Origin: an uncultured Pseudomonas sp.
GTDB taxonomy: Bacteria > Pseudomonadota > Gammaproteobacteria > Pseudomonadales > Pseudomonadaceae
Reading direction: 5' to 3'
DNA: 64,000 nucleotides
Assembly (NCBI RefSeq): GCF_913777995.1
Contig: NZ_CAJYVE010000010.1
Coordinates: 362,872 to 426,871 of the forward strand
The notes below the pieces were generated by a model. The model had not been told where the DNA came from. It saw nothing but the letters and a program-made list of their open reading frames with translations, and did not search any database. Numbering within the stretch: position 1 is the stretch's first letter; every line of letters begins with the position of its first letter. A program made the position numbers and the translations under genes. This document shows, in pieces, positions 27,824-36,386 of the stretch.

Positions 27824-28408
27824 ATGCTGGAATCCCTGCTCGTCCCTACCGCCATCGTGGCGCTCGCTGAAATCGGCGACAAAACCCAATTGCTCGCACT
27901 GATCCTGGCGGCCCGCTTCCGCAAGCCCTGGCCGATCATTGCCGGCATCGTCGCTGCGACCCTGGCCAACCACGCTGCCGCCGGTGCCGTCGGAGCCTGG
28001 TTCAGCCAGTTCTTCTCGGATGCCGTGCTGCACTGGATCCTCGCCGCCAGCTTCACCGCCACGGCGCTGTGGACCCTGGTGCCGGACAAGATGGATGATG
28101 ACGAGGCCAGCACCAAGCGCCAGTTCGGTCCGTTCATGACCACCCTGATCGCCTTCTTCATCGCCGAAATCGGGGACAAGACCCAGGTCGCCACGGTGAT
28201 GCTCGCCGCCCAGTACAGCTACCTGTGGCTGGTCATCCTCGGCACCACCCTCGGCATGCTGATCGCCAACGTGCCGGTGGTGCTGGCTGGCAACTTCGCT
28301 GCCGAGAAACTGCCACTGACATTGATTCGCCGCCTGGCAGCCACGGCCTTCTTCGTCATGGCCCTGGTGGCGGTGTACAAGGCCATGCAGGTCAGCGGCT
28401 GGCTGTAA
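27824..28408 (+). CDS. UPF0016 (GDT1/TMEM165-type) manganese exporter
   Basis: A 194-residue inner-membrane protein with two repeats, each carrying the family signature E-x-G-D-K-T/S: AEIGDKTQLLALILAARF (about residues 14-31) and AEIGDKTQVATVMLAAQY (about 112-129). There are six predicted helices. Family members move Mn2+ or Ca2+, and bacterial ones under a yybP-ykoY riboswitch are Mn2+ exporters. The start at 27824 is chosen because it begins the first helix and has GGAAC upstream; longer readings run into the riboswitch. It is convergent with the M48 protease gene. Confidence 0.93.
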   Translation: MLESLLVPTAIVALAEIGDKTQLLALILAARFRKPWPIIAGIVAATLANHAAAGAVGAWFSQFFSDAVLHWILAASFTATALWTLVPDKMDDDEASTKRQFGPFMTTLIAFFIAEIGDKTQVATVMLAAQYSYLWLVILGTTLGMLIANVPVVLAGNFAAEKLPLTLIRRLAATAFFVMALVAVYKAMQVSGWL

Positions 28409-28415
28409 CGGCCGG

Positions 28416-28443
28416 AAAAGGCGTGGCCGGCGCCACGCCTTGG
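28416..28443. terminator. Bidirectional hairpin terminator
   Basis: GGCGTGGC (28420-28427) and GCCACGCC (28432-28439) form a perfect stem with a CGGC loop, flanked by AAAA on the left and TT on the right, between the convergent UPF0016 and M48 genes. Confidence 0.65.
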
Positions 28444-28450
28444 TCGTGGA

Positions 28451-29269
28451 TCAGGATTTTTTGGCTTTTTCGTACAGCGGCATGACTTTCGGAATCGCCG
28501 CCTGCAAGGAGGCGATACGGCTGTCCGAAGCCGGGTGAGTGCTCATGAACTCGGGGGGCGAACCCTCGCTCTGCGCGCTCATCTTCTTCCACAGAGTGAT
28601 CGCTGCATTGGGGTTGTAACCGGCACGCGCGGCCAGCTCCAGCCCCAGCAGGTCGGCTTCGTTCTCGTTGCTGCGGCTGTTGGGCAGGGTCATGCTGTAG
28701 TTGACCACGGTATCGGCCAGCGCCAGGCTGTCCTGCCCCAGGCCGAACAGCGCACCGGCGCCCTGTTTGGCCATCGCCACGCCGTAGGCCTTGGACATCG
28801 CCTCACGACCGTGCTCGCGCAGGGCGTGGGCGATTTCATGCCCCATCACGGCGGCGATTTCATCGTCGGTCAGTTTCAGGGTATCGATCAGCCCGGTATA
28901 GAAGATGATCTTGCCGCCTGGTCCGCAGTTGGCGTTGAGCTCGTCGCTCTTGATCAGGTTGACTTCCCACTGCCACTGCGCCGAATCCGGGCGCAGCTTC
29001 GGTGCCTGACCGATCAGCCGGTCGGCGATGGCATGCACTCGCTTGGCATCGTTGCTGGTGGTGTCCAGCACACCCTTGCTCGACGCCTCGCCTACCGTCT
29101 CCTGGTAGGACTGCGCGTACATCTTGTTCACCTCATCGGTAGACAACATGCTGAACATGTACTGTTTGCGCTCTACACCGACCGAATCGCCGCCGGTGGT
29201 ATTCACCGCCTGGCAACCGGCAAGCAGCAGGGCGGCGCCCAAGGCACACATGGCAAAAGTCTGACGCAT
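28451..29269 (-). CDS. M48 family lipoprotein metalloprotease
   Basis: A 272-residue lipoprotein protease of the LoiP/YcaL type. The lipobox is LLAGC (Cys19). The zinc motif is HEIAH (144-148), and the third ligand is in NENEADLLGLE. It ends soon after the helical C-terminal region (STHPASDSRIASLQAAIP), without the TPR repeats of BepA, so it is the short form. It should act in the periplasm at the outer membrane on misfolded or envelope proteins. The start at 29269 has GGAGA 7 nt upstream; the seven codons before it are not favoured. Confidence 0.93.
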   Translation of the reverse strand: MRQTFAMCALGAALLLAGCQAVNTTGGDSVGVERKQYMFSMLSTDEVNKMYAQSYQETVGEASSKGVLDTTSNDAKRVHAIADRLIGQAPKLRPDSAQWQWEVNLIKSDELNANCGPGGKIIFYTGLIDTLKLTDDEIAAVMGHEIAHALREHGREAMSKAYGVAMAKQGAGALFGLGQDSLALADTVVNYSMTLPNSRSNENEADLLGLELAARAGYNPNAAITLWKKMSAQSEGSPPEFMSTHPASDSRIASLQAAIPKVMPLYEKAKKS

Positions 29270-29492
29270 TACTGGGTTCTCCTTACTCACGTGGCGCTCA
29301 TCCTAGGCCGCGATACGCTGGCGCGCCAGATACCGGCCAATTGCCGTATTTGTCTCTTCTCCCCGCCCACTGGTTCCCTGCCCGCCAAACTGTCAGATCA
29401 ACTCGGTAAAAGGTGCATGAATAGGCCTAATGATTTCCGCCCACTGGGCGATAGCGCTTAAGGCACAGCGTCCTTTTTTCCAGGGAGCGGGT

Positions 29493-31631
29493 ATGAAATT
29501 CAAGTCGATCCAGTTCTCCATCGCCTTTCTCGCCGGCGCCGTCGTGCTGGGTGTGGCCGTAGCGTTCATCAGTTACGCCCTGTATTCCGGAGCACGGACG
29601 CAGGCACTGGTCGAGCAGCGCACCCGAGAGCAGTCGGAGCTGGCGGTCAGGCAACGCCTCGAGGCCCTGGCCCACAGCCAGGCCCAGGCTATACGCCGCG
29701 AACTGGAGACACCGCTGCAGATCGCCGCCAACCTGGCACAGGTCAACGCCCTGGCCGGAACCCCTGACAAACAGGGCCGTGCGCAACTGGAAATGAGCCG
29801 CGAAGCCCTCATCACCCTGACCCGCGATGCCCTTGAGAAGAATCCACGGCTGATCGACAGCTACATCAGTTGGGAACGCAATGGCCTGCTGCACAACGAC
29901 GCGGCGTATACCGACCGTGAATACCCTGGCATTGACACCGACGGACGCTTCATTCCGTTGTGGTACCGCAACGACGATGGCAGCGTCGAGCTGAACAAGG
30001 TCACCGATCTGGACAACAGTGCCCTGCTGCCAACCGGTGTGCGCGCCAACGAGTTCTATATGTGCGCCAAGGAAACCGGCAAGGGCTGCGTGGTCGACCC
30101 GGCGCCCTACCCCATCGGCAACCGCACCGTGATGCTGGCCTCGTTCATTGCGCCGATCATGGTCAACGGCCAGTTCCAGGGCATTGCCGGTGCCGACCTT
30201 TCAGTGGATTTCATCCAGGACATGCTGGAGAAGGCCGATCAGGGTCTTTACAACGGTGCCGGTGAAATCGCCCTGATCGCCAGCAATGGCGGCCTGGTGG
30301 CCTATACCAAGGACAAGAGCAAGCTCGGCCAGAAGGCCAGCAGCCTGTTCGACGCCAACGAGATCGCCAACCTCGCCAAGCTGTCCAACGACCAGGTCAG
30401 CTACGACCTGGACGAAGAGCACGGCCACATCGAGGTGTACATGCCTTTCACCCTGGGCAGCACCAGCGCTCGCTGGACCTTGATGATGCAACTGCCACTC
30501 AGCGCGGTGATGGCCGACCAGGAGAAACTGCAGAACGACCTGCAGGCTCAGCGCCGCAGCGACATCCTCGGCATGAGCCTGGTCGGGCTGCTGATCGCGG
30601 CCATCGGCCTGCTGGTGATCTGGCTGGCCGCCCGGGGCATTGCCCGACCACTCAAGCAGATGGTCGCCATGCTCGATGACATCGCCCAGGGCGAAGGTGA
30701 CCTGACACGCCGCCTGCACAGCGACCGCGCCGATGAACTGGGCAAGATCGCTACCGGCTTCAACACCTTCCTCGGCAAGCTGCAGACCATGATCAGCCAG
30801 GTGGTCAGCTCGGTGCAGAAAGTCAGCGACTCCTCGGAGCACACAGCCGATATCGCCATTCGCACCAACCAGGGCGTACAGCGGCAACTGGCGGAAATCG
30901 ACCAGGTCGCCACCGCCGTGCAGGAAATGACCGCGACGGCCCAGGATGTCGCACTCAATGCCACCAAGGCCGCGCAGGCTGCCAACAACGCCGACAGCGC
31001 GGCCAGCGAAGGCATGGGCATCGTGCAGATCACCTCAGACTCCATCGGCAGCCTGGCCAGGGAGATTGGCCGGGCGGTGGAGGTGGTGCAGAACCTCTCG
31101 CGCGACAGCGAGAGCATCGATGCGATCCTCACCACCATCCGCAGCATCGCCGAACAGACCAACCTGCTGGCCCTCAACGCCGCCATCGAAGCCGCACGCG
31201 CCGGCGAACAGGGCCGTGGTTTCGCGGTGGTCGCCGACGAGGTGCGCAACCTGGCGCAGAAGACCCAGCAGGCGACCCAGGAAATCCAGACCATGATCCA
31301 GCAACTGCAATCCGGCACCCGGCAGGTGGTGCAGGTCATGCAGGACAGCCAGGCACGCACCGACGAAAGCGTCGATCACGCCGCACAGGCGGCAGAAGCG
31401 CTGAACAGCATCACCCAGGCGGTATCGGTGATCAACGAAATGAACACGCAGATCGCCAGCGCTGCCGAGGAGCAGAGTGCGGTGGCCGAAGACATCAACC
31501 GCAACGTCATCAGCATTGGCCAGGTCGCCGGCCAGGTGGCCAGTGGTGCCGACGAGGCCAGCCAGGCCAGCGCCGAGCTGACCCGCCTGGCCGAGCAGCA
31601 GAGGCGGCTGATCAACCAGTTCAAGGTCTAG
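29493..31631 (+). CDS. Methyl-accepting chemotaxis protein, dCache sensor
   Basis: A 712-residue chemoreceptor. The first transmembrane helix is residues 8-30 and the second about 355-380. Between them is a periplasmic double-Cache domain with the GRFIPLWYR and [11 protein letters not shown] segments typical of dCache_1, plus two nearby Cys residues ([11 protein letters not shown]) that may form a disulphide. The fit to the amino-acid-binding dCache signature is imperfect, so the ligand is unknown. A HAMP domain (about 375-430) and a long methyl-accepting coiled coil follow, with the tip [20 protein letters not shown]. No C-terminal CheR-binding pentapeptide is present. GGGAGCGGG precedes the ATG at 29493. 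Confidence 0.95.
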   Translation: MKFKSIQFSIAFLAGAVVLGVAVAFISYALYSGARTQALVEQRTREQSELAVRQRLEALAHSQAQAIRRELETPLQIAANLAQVNALAGTPDKQGRAQLEMSREALITLTRDALEKNPRLIDSYISWERNGLLHNDAAYTDREYPGIDTDGRFIPLWYRNDDGSVELNKVTDLDNSALLPTGVRANEFYMCAKETGKGCVVDPAPYPIGNRTVMLASFIAPIMVNGQFQGIAGADLSVDFIQDMLEKADQGLYNGAGEIALIASNGGLVAYTKDKSKLGQKASSLFDANEIANLAKLSNDQVSYDLDEEHGHIEVYMPFTLGSTSARWTLMMQLPLSAVMADQEKLQNDLQAQRRSDILGMSLVGLLIAAIGLLVIWLAARGIARPLKQMVAMLDDIAQGEGDLTRRLHSDRADELGKIATGFNTFLGKLQTMISQVVSSVQKVSDSSEHTADIAIRTNQGVQRQLAEIDQVATAVQEMTATAQDVALNATKAAQAANNADSAASEGMGIVQITSDSIGSLAREIGRAVEVVQNLSRDSESIDAILTTIRSIAEQTNLLALNAAIEAARAGEQGRGFAVVADEVRNLAQKTQQATQEIQTMIQQLQSGTRQVVQVMQDSQARTDESVDHAAQAAEALNSITQAVSVINEMNTQIASAAEEQSAVAEDINRNVISIGQVAGQVASGADEASQASAELTRLAEQQRRLINQFKV

Positions 31632-31633
31632 GC

Positions 31634-31884
31634 CCAATACGGGTCAGTTAGGCCGTTGGGGCGAGCTTGCTCGCGATGGCTGCGTCACGTTCACAACAGA
31701 TGCATGAGGTTTGCCGGCCTCTTCGCGAGCAAGCTCGCTCAACAAAAGTCAGTTAGGCCGGGTAGGAGCGGCTTCAGCCGCGAAGTGACCGCCTGTTCAC
31801 AGCAGATGCAGTGACTTTGCCGGCCTCTTCGCGAGCAAGCTCGCTCCAACGACAGCCGAAGAGCTCTTAATTGACCTGTATTGG
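31634..31884. repeat. REP/BIME element with CAATAC terminal inverted repeats
   Basis: A 251-bp non-coding element fills the gap between the chemoreceptor and SRAP genes. Its ends are CCAATACGGGTCAGTTA (31634-31650) and, inverted, TAATTGACCTGTATTGG (31868-31884), differing at two of 17 positions. Inside are two tandem units, each starting GTCAGTTAGGCCG and holding two facing REP-type stems; the unit TTTGCCGGCCTCTTCGCG occurs twice (31710 and 31815). The same element type is at 51399. Flanking direct repeats are not clear here. Confidence 0.75.
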
Positions 31885-31896
31885 CTTTAGCCGCGA

Positions 31897-32520
31897 CTAG
31901 GCCGGCGTCAGGCACTCCGGGCCATCGAGGGTCGGGTCGTTGATGAGGTTGGCCAGGGGGCGCTCACGCAGTTGCATCTGCCGTGAGGCCAGCAGTCCCT
32001 GCAGGACATGCTCGGGCGTCTGAGGGTCAAGCCACAGGCGCTGGCCTTCTTCATCGAGGATCAGCGGACGGCGCTGAGTCAGCACCGCCTGGGTGACCAC
32101 CGCCACGCTCAGCCAGTTCTGTTCCTGCACCGGGTAGCTTTCCCAGAGGCCGGCGAAGAACAGCGACGAGCCTTCGCCAGGGGTCAGCCAGAAAGGTTGC
32201 TTGCGGGCATTGCCGCGCCACTCGTAGAAGCCATTGGCAGGCAACAGGCAGCGCCGCTGACGAAACGCGTCGCGGAACATCGGCTGTTCGGCGAGGGTTT
32301 CGGCGCGGGCATGGGCCGGCGTGCGCGACAGGTCGGTCAGCCAGGCCGGGGTCAGCCCCCAGCGGGCACGCGCCAGGCTGCGGTTGCCCTGCTCATCGGC
32401 ACGCAGCATCAACACCCACTGCGCCGGGGAAATGTTCCATTGCGCCTGCTGGTCGGGGGGAAACCCCGGCAGCCCGGCAAATTCCCGGTTCCAGCGAAAC
32501 AGGGCATAACGTCCACACAT
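31897..32520 (-). CDS. yedK: SRAP (YedK/HMCES) domain protein
   Basis: A 207-residue SRAP protein. Family members protect abasic sites in single-stranded DNA by crosslinking through Cys2, which is present (MCGRYALF). The conserved Asn29 (NISP) and Glu100 (NGFYEWRG) are visible. However, the segment that normally holds the catalytic His (HxRMP) reads LTQRRPLIL (about 147-155) and lacks the His, and the NARAET motif reads HARAET. The start at 32520 is fixed by Cys2. It is the last of three closely packed genes on this strand, 1 bp after the DUF2007 gene. Confidence 0.92.
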   Translation of the reverse strand: MCGRYALFRWNREFAGLPGFPPDQQAQWNISPAQWVLMLRADEQGNRSLARARWGLTPAWLTDLSRTPAHARAETLAEQPMFRDAFRQRRCLLPANGFYEWRGNARKQPFWLTPGEGSSLFFAGLWESYPVQEQNWLSVAVVTQAVLTQRRPLILDEEGQRLWLDPQTPEHVLQGLLASRQMQLRERPLANLINDPTLDGPECLTPA

Positions 32521-32521
32521 C

Positions 32522-32782
32522 TCAACACACCAGCACGTCGGGAATACTGTCCGGCTCGTCGCCGTCCACAGGCAAGGCGGCATTGTACGCGCTGATCAGC
32601 GCCAGCGCGCGCTCGACCTGCTCGTCATCCACCACGATGCCCAGCAGGCCGCTGACCGGCAGGTGACCGACCGCGCCCAGCAGGTCGCGGCCGACCAGGT
32701 GTGCCTGGATGCCTTCGCTGGCCAGCATCCCCAGCAACAGCTCGCCTTCATGCAGGTGTTCAGGCTCATAGATACGTTGCAT
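32522..32782 (-). CDS. DUF2007 putative signal-transducing protein
   Basis: An 86-residue protein of the DUF2007 family: RIYEPEHLHEGELLLGMLASEGIQAHLVGRDLLGA, then the strand LGIVVDDEQVERALALI. The fold is PII-like ferredoxin type; function is unknown. The ATG at 32782 overlaps the stop of the CPXCG gene (TGATG), so the two are translationally coupled. A GTG one codon earlier is possible but less likely. Confidence 0.88.
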   Translation of the reverse strand: MQRIYEPEHLHEGELLLGMLASEGIQAHLVGRDLLGAVGHLPVSGLLGIVVDDEQVERALALISAYNAALPVDGDEPDSIPDVLVC

Positions 32783-32964
32783 CACTCGTTCTCGCTACGT
32801 ACGTCCAGCGTCCATTGCTCGCCATCGGTACGCAGGTCGAAAACGATCGGCCGACAGCACACCGGGCAATCTTCAATGTAGGTCTGATCTCCGGCGGAGA
32901 GGTCCAAAACCGCCTCGACGGGTTCGCCGCAATAGGGACAATCGTATTCCTGTAGTTCCTGCAT
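32782..32964 (-). CDS. CPXCG-motif cysteine-rich protein
   Basis: A 60-residue zinc-ribbon-like protein with CPYCG (residues 9-13) and CPVCC (33-37), a family often listed as CPXCG motif-containing. Such small proteins usually bind one zinc; the role is unknown. It is first in the three-gene run CPXCG - DUF2007 - SRAP and overlaps the next gene by one base. Confidence 0.9.
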   Translation of the reverse strand: MQELQEYDCPYCGEPVEAVLDLSAGDQTYIEDCPVCCRPIVFDLRTDGEQWTLDVRSENE

Positions 32965-32988
32965 CGGGTCGGCTCCTTGAGTTTTGCG

Positions 32989-32994
32989 TATAAT
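32989..32994 (+). promoter_or_regulatory. Consensus -10 box before the LPLAT gene
   Basis: A perfect TATAAT preceded by TTTGCG lies about 107 bp upstream of the acyltransferase start. The -35 region is poor. It is the best promoter candidate for that gene. Confidence 0.45.
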
Positions 32995-33100
32995 CGGCCA
33001 CTGTTCGAAGGCCGGTTCTTTTTACTGAACCCGGATTCTGGTATCCGTTTAATTCAGACCAGCCTTTTCATTACCTGTTTTAGACCCCCTACAAGAGAGC

Positions 33101-34270
33101 ATGATGGGCGAATTCGATGCCATCCGGCCTTATGACGACGCGGAAGTGCCAGCCGTTCTGGCGCGCCTGCTCAGTGACAAGGCTTTCCTCGCTACCCTGA
33201 CCAAGTTCCGCTTTCCGCGCCTGGCCCGTTCGTTCGGCTGGTTCCTGCAGCCGGCGCTGGCGCGCAAGCTGCGCAAGGAGTTCGCCGGGATCGACTCGGT
33301 AGCCACCTTGCAGGACAAGATCGAGTTCTACGTCGATCACACCATCGAACGCGCCACCGATGGCGTGACCTATGCCGGTGTCGAGCAGCTCAAGTCTGGC
33401 ACCGCCTACCTGTTCCTCGCCAACCACCGCGATATCGTGATGGACCCGGCGTTCGTCAACTACGCGGTGTACCACGCCGGCCTGCCCACGCCACGTATCG
33501 CGATTGGCGACAACCTGTTGCAGAAGCCTTTCGTCAGCGACCTGATGCGCCTGAACAAGAGCTTCATCGTGCACCGTTCGATCAGCGGGCGCCGCGAGAA
33601 GATGGCCGCCTACCAACTGTTGTCGGCCTACATCAACCACTCGATCACCCGCGACGGGCAGTCGATCTGGATCGCCCAGGCCGAGGGCCGGGCCAAGGAT
33701 GGCGACGACCGCACCGAGTCGGCGATCCTCAAGATGTTCCACATGAGCCGCAAGGACGAGCCGTTCGGCGACGTGATCCGTTCGCTGAACCTCATTCCGG
33801 TTTCGATCAGCTACGAATACGACCCTTGTGACCAGGCCAAGGCCCGCGAGCTGTACATCCGTGCCACCACCGGCGGCTACGCCAAGACGCCAGGCGAGGA
33901 CGATATCAGCATCGCCCTGGGCATCACCGGCTACAAGGGCCGGGTGCACGTGAACTTCGCCCCGCCGGTCACCGAGCAGTTCGAAGACACCAAGCAGCTG
34001 GCTGCGGAAATTGACCGGCAGATTCTCACCGGTTATCGGTTGTTCCCGGTGCACTACCTGGCCTGGGCGCAGTGGAGCGAGGCCGACCCGCAGCTACAGG
34101 TGCCGCAGGCCAGCGAACTGTTCGGCGCCGAGGAGCTGGAAAAGGCCCGGAACGAATGGGAAACCCGCCTGGCCGGCTGCCCGCCCGAGCACCGCCCCTA
34201 CATGATCCAGCAGTACGCGACCCCGGTGCGCAACCAGTACCGGCTCAAGGCTGGTCTGGCACTGCCCTGA
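33101..34270 (+). CDS. LPLAT family acyltransferase (glycerol acyltransferase)
   Basis: A 389-residue acyltransferase-family protein. The HX4D motif is NHRDIVMDP (about residues 108-116) and the later EGRAKDGDDRTESA takes the place of the usual EGTR phosphate motif, which is typical of this long 1-acylglycerol-3-phosphate acyltransferase-like subgroup. There is no clear membrane helix. Members are conserved in pseudomonads near this location but their acceptor is not known. Two ATG codons (33101, 33104) follow AAGAGAG, so the start is uncertain by one codon. Confidence 0.88.
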   Translation: MMGEFDAIRPYDDAEVPAVLARLLSDKAFLATLTKFRFPRLARSFGWFLQPALARKLRKEFAGIDSVATLQDKIEFYVDHTIERATDGVTYAGVEQLKSGTAYLFLANHRDIVMDPAFVNYAVYHAGLPTPRIAIGDNLLQKPFVSDLMRLNKSFIVHRSISGRREKMAAYQLLSAYINHSITRDGQSIWIAQAEGRAKDGDDRTESAILKMFHMSRKDEPFGDVIRSLNLIPVSISYEYDPCDQAKARELYIRATTGGYAKTPGEDDISIALGITGYKGRVHVNFAPPVTEQFEDTKQLAAEIDRQILTGYRLFPVHYLAWAQWSEADPQLQVPQASELFGAEELEKARNEWETRLAGCPPEHRPYMIQQYATPVRNQYRLKAGLALP

Positions 34271-34394
34271 GCACGGCGTCGTCACCATATCGTCATCCAG
34301 GCAGGGCATTGTATGGCCCTTCAAAAGGACGCCCGGCCCGCGCATGCGCCGGCCGGGCATTTTGCAGGGATTGCCCGCACATTCTGGAGTCGAC

Positions 34395-34616
34395 ATGCTG
34401 CACGCCAACAATCAGGACCGCCTCTACCACATCGCCCAGAGCGATGAACAACAAGAGCTCATCGACGGCCTGGCCTTCAACGTCCACGATCACCGCTGGC
34501 TGGTGTACTGCGCCCTCGGCGGCCATCAGCACCATGACCTGCCCGAGCAGGACCCGCAGACCGGCCTGAGCTTCCTGGATTTTTCCGTGGCCCTGGCTGG
34601 CGCAAAAAGCCATTGA
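34395..34616 (+). CDS. Small conserved-type hypothetical protein
   Basis: A 73-residue polar protein with several His residues (HDHRWLVYCALGGHQHHDLP). The start at 34395 has GGAG 5 nt upstream. No family is recognised. Codon use fits the core genome and a strong terminator follows, which supports it being a real gene. Confidence 0.7.
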   Translation: MLHANNQDRLYHIAQSDEQQELIDGLAFNVHDHRWLVYCALGGHQHHDLPEQDPQTGLSFLDFSVALAGAKSH

Positions 34617-34635
34617 GGCAAAAACACAGCCCCAT

Positions 34636-34675
34636 GAAAAAGCCCGGCCCCTCTCACAAGAGGCCGGGCTTTTTC
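34636..34675. terminator. Bidirectional intrinsic terminator
   Basis: AAAAAGCCCGGCC and GGCCGGGCTTTTT form a long perfect stem with A-tract and T-tract on its two sides, between the 73-aa gene and the convergent YajG-type gene. Confidence 0.93.
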
Positions 34676-34689
34676 ATGACGGGCGCCGT

Positions 34690-35271
34690 TTACTGCGCCA
34701 GGGTGTTACCGATGGTCGGGTCCTGGAACACGCGGGTCAGGGCATCGCTGAGGACATCGCCGACCAGCTTGGTGTTGGTTTCCTGGTTGGGCGCCATGCC
34801 GAAGCGCTGGTCCAGCGAGGCGGCGTAACGGCCATTGTAGGAGCGGCCGTTGTTGCGCACGTCAGCACGGAAGGTCGAGCTGATGGTCGCTTCGGTCACG
34901 TACATGCCTTCCTTCGGCGACTGATAACGCAGGTCAGCCAGGGTCACGGTCAACTGCGGGGCATTGCCACCCTGAGTCGGCGTAAAGCCGAGCAGGCGCA
35001 CGGCGGCTTCTGCCTGGGCCTGCAGCTTGGGCAGTACGTCGGCGCCGCTGACGGTGATGGAGCTGGTTTCCGGATACATGCCGCCACGGGTGCCCAGCAC
35101 CTGGCTCTGGCGGCCATCGACGACACGCACGACCACCGGCTGGCCATGGCCGACCGGCGCCAGCTGCGCGGTAATGCGCGGCTGCGGGCTCAGCTGTTGC
35201 GGGCTGTGGGCACAACCGACCAGGGTCAAACTGCTTACGGCAAGCAGACCAAACAAAACGCGACGCAGCAT
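34690..35271 (-). CDS. YajG family lipoprotein
   Basis: A 193-residue outer-membrane lipoprotein. The lipobox is LTLVGC (Cys20). The mature part matches YajG: VVVRVVDGRQSQVLGTRGG and a C-terminal region with the YAASLDQRFGMAPNQETNTKLVGDVLSDAL segment. The function of YajG is not settled. The start at 35271 is preferred because GGAG lies 8 nt upstream, whereas the ATG 6 nt earlier is too close to it. Confidence 0.9.
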   Translation of the reverse strand: MLRRVLFGLLAVSSLTLVGCAHSPQQLSPQPRITAQLAPVGHGQPVVVRVVDGRQSQVLGTRGGMYPETSSITVSGADVLPKLQAQAEAAVRLLGFTPTQGGNAPQLTVTLADLRYQSPKEGMYVTEATISSTFRADVRNNGRSYNGRYAASLDQRFGMAPNQETNTKLVGDVLSDALTRVFQDPTIGNTLAQ

Positions 35272-35426
35272 GCTCATATCTCCACGGGGGCAGGCAATCG
35301 ATGGGCGGCAGTATAGCGAAAATCCGACCGCTGGCAGCGCCTGCTGGTTCAGCGCCGGCGGCATTGTAATGCGCATGTCACTTCACTGCGCCAAGCTGTG
35401 CGCAGTTTTCCAAAGAGAGCATCGTC

Positions 35427-35660
35427 ATGAGCTTTTTCCGGTCTCTGTTCAGCGCACGCCCTGCCCCGCGCCACTTCGCACGCCTGGATGAAAGCGGTAT
35501 CTGCCGTGCCTTCAAACACTGCAGCCACGCGCCACAGGGCGGCGAGTGGGTCGAGGTCAACGAACAACGCCTGGCCTGGCTGGGTCAGCCCCTGCCCGCC
35601 AGCGCCCGGATCACGCCACGTGCCGCACGCTCGGCGCTGCGCCTGCTGCTGGCGGCCTGA
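35427..35660 (+). CDS. Hypothetical 77-aa protein
   Basis: A 77-residue basic protein (FFRSLFSARPAPRHFARLDESGICRAFKHC, ending AARSALRLLLAA). GAGAG lies about 8 nt before the ATG. Codon use matches the core genome. No domain is recognised and there is no signal peptide or membrane segment. Followed by a long gap before mqo. Confidence 0.7.
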   Translation: MSFFRSLFSARPAPRHFARLDESGICRAFKHCSHAPQGGEWVEVNEQRLAWLGQPLPASARITPRAARSALRLLLAA

Positions 35661-35712
35661 ATTAATCGACATAAATGTCAATCAGGCCAACCAATTCCCG
35701 ATGTTTCATCGC

Positions 35713-35944
35713 TATAATCTCCCCCCGATTATAAGGACGTCTCCTGATCGGGCCTCGCTGCATCGCTAATCCACGAAATTAGCTCCTTCGCAATGCCCAC
35801 AGAGAGCCGCCCACGCAGTCCGGTCGTATCGCGATGATTCGATGGGCGGCGCGCACTCGCTCGGATCCGATCGAACCTTTCGCGCCCCCCGACGCCTCAC
35901 TTGTGAACAGCGGACATGCCGGAGCTGCCCTCGCAGCCCCTTTT
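35713..35944 (+). ncRNA. Possible small RNA or leader in the gap before mqo
   Basis: The 726-bp gap 35661-36386 has no supportable protein gene. It holds a perfect -10 box TATAAT (35713-35718), then a strong hairpin at the expected transcript start (CCCGAT 35724-35729 with ATCGGG 35747-35752, inner AGGA/TCCT), and a weak terminator-like GCTGC/GCAGC stem with TTTT at 35923-35944. A GACATAAATGTC palindrome is at 35668-35679. No -35 box is clear. A small RNA of about 220 nt is possible, or the leader of mqo. Confidence 0.25.
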
Positions 35945-36386
35945 GAGGTTTGGTTCGCGTCTCCAAAAAGAGGCACGAAATAACGGGTTTCACAACTTCA
36001 CAAGAGTGTGGCGAGCACATGAATAGGTTTGTAGATGCACCGGCGTCATCATCGGCTTCCCCAGGCAGGGTCGAACGTCACCACGCAGGGTCATCGTCAG
36101 GCGTCTGACGATGGTCGTATGGCCCCACAGGCTGCAAAATGCGTTCATGATCGTCTGGATGAACCCCTTGCAGCCCTGCCGGACCTGCGCGTGAGATGCA
36201 AAACATTGCTGGGATCCGCCCCTTGAGCATCGCTGACCGGCGCCCTCGGGCAGATCCTGAAAACCGGACACTCGTTCCCGGCCAGGACGTGCGAAGCATG
36301 ATGCCGCATCATGCCCTCAATACCTGGCAATCAGCCTCGGGAACGCAGACCGTCCATTGGGTGTTGCAGATTTTGGAGACGCGTTA

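Noticed and set aside
31634-31884. CRISPR array
   Set aside because: The repeats are inverted REP pairs with only two tandem units and no uniform spacers; no cas genes are present.
35766-36271. Two minus-strand frames of 84 and 93 codons in the gap before mqo
   Set aside because: Neither has a ribosome site or family-like sequence; they are rich in Arg, Ser and Cys as expected of random frames.
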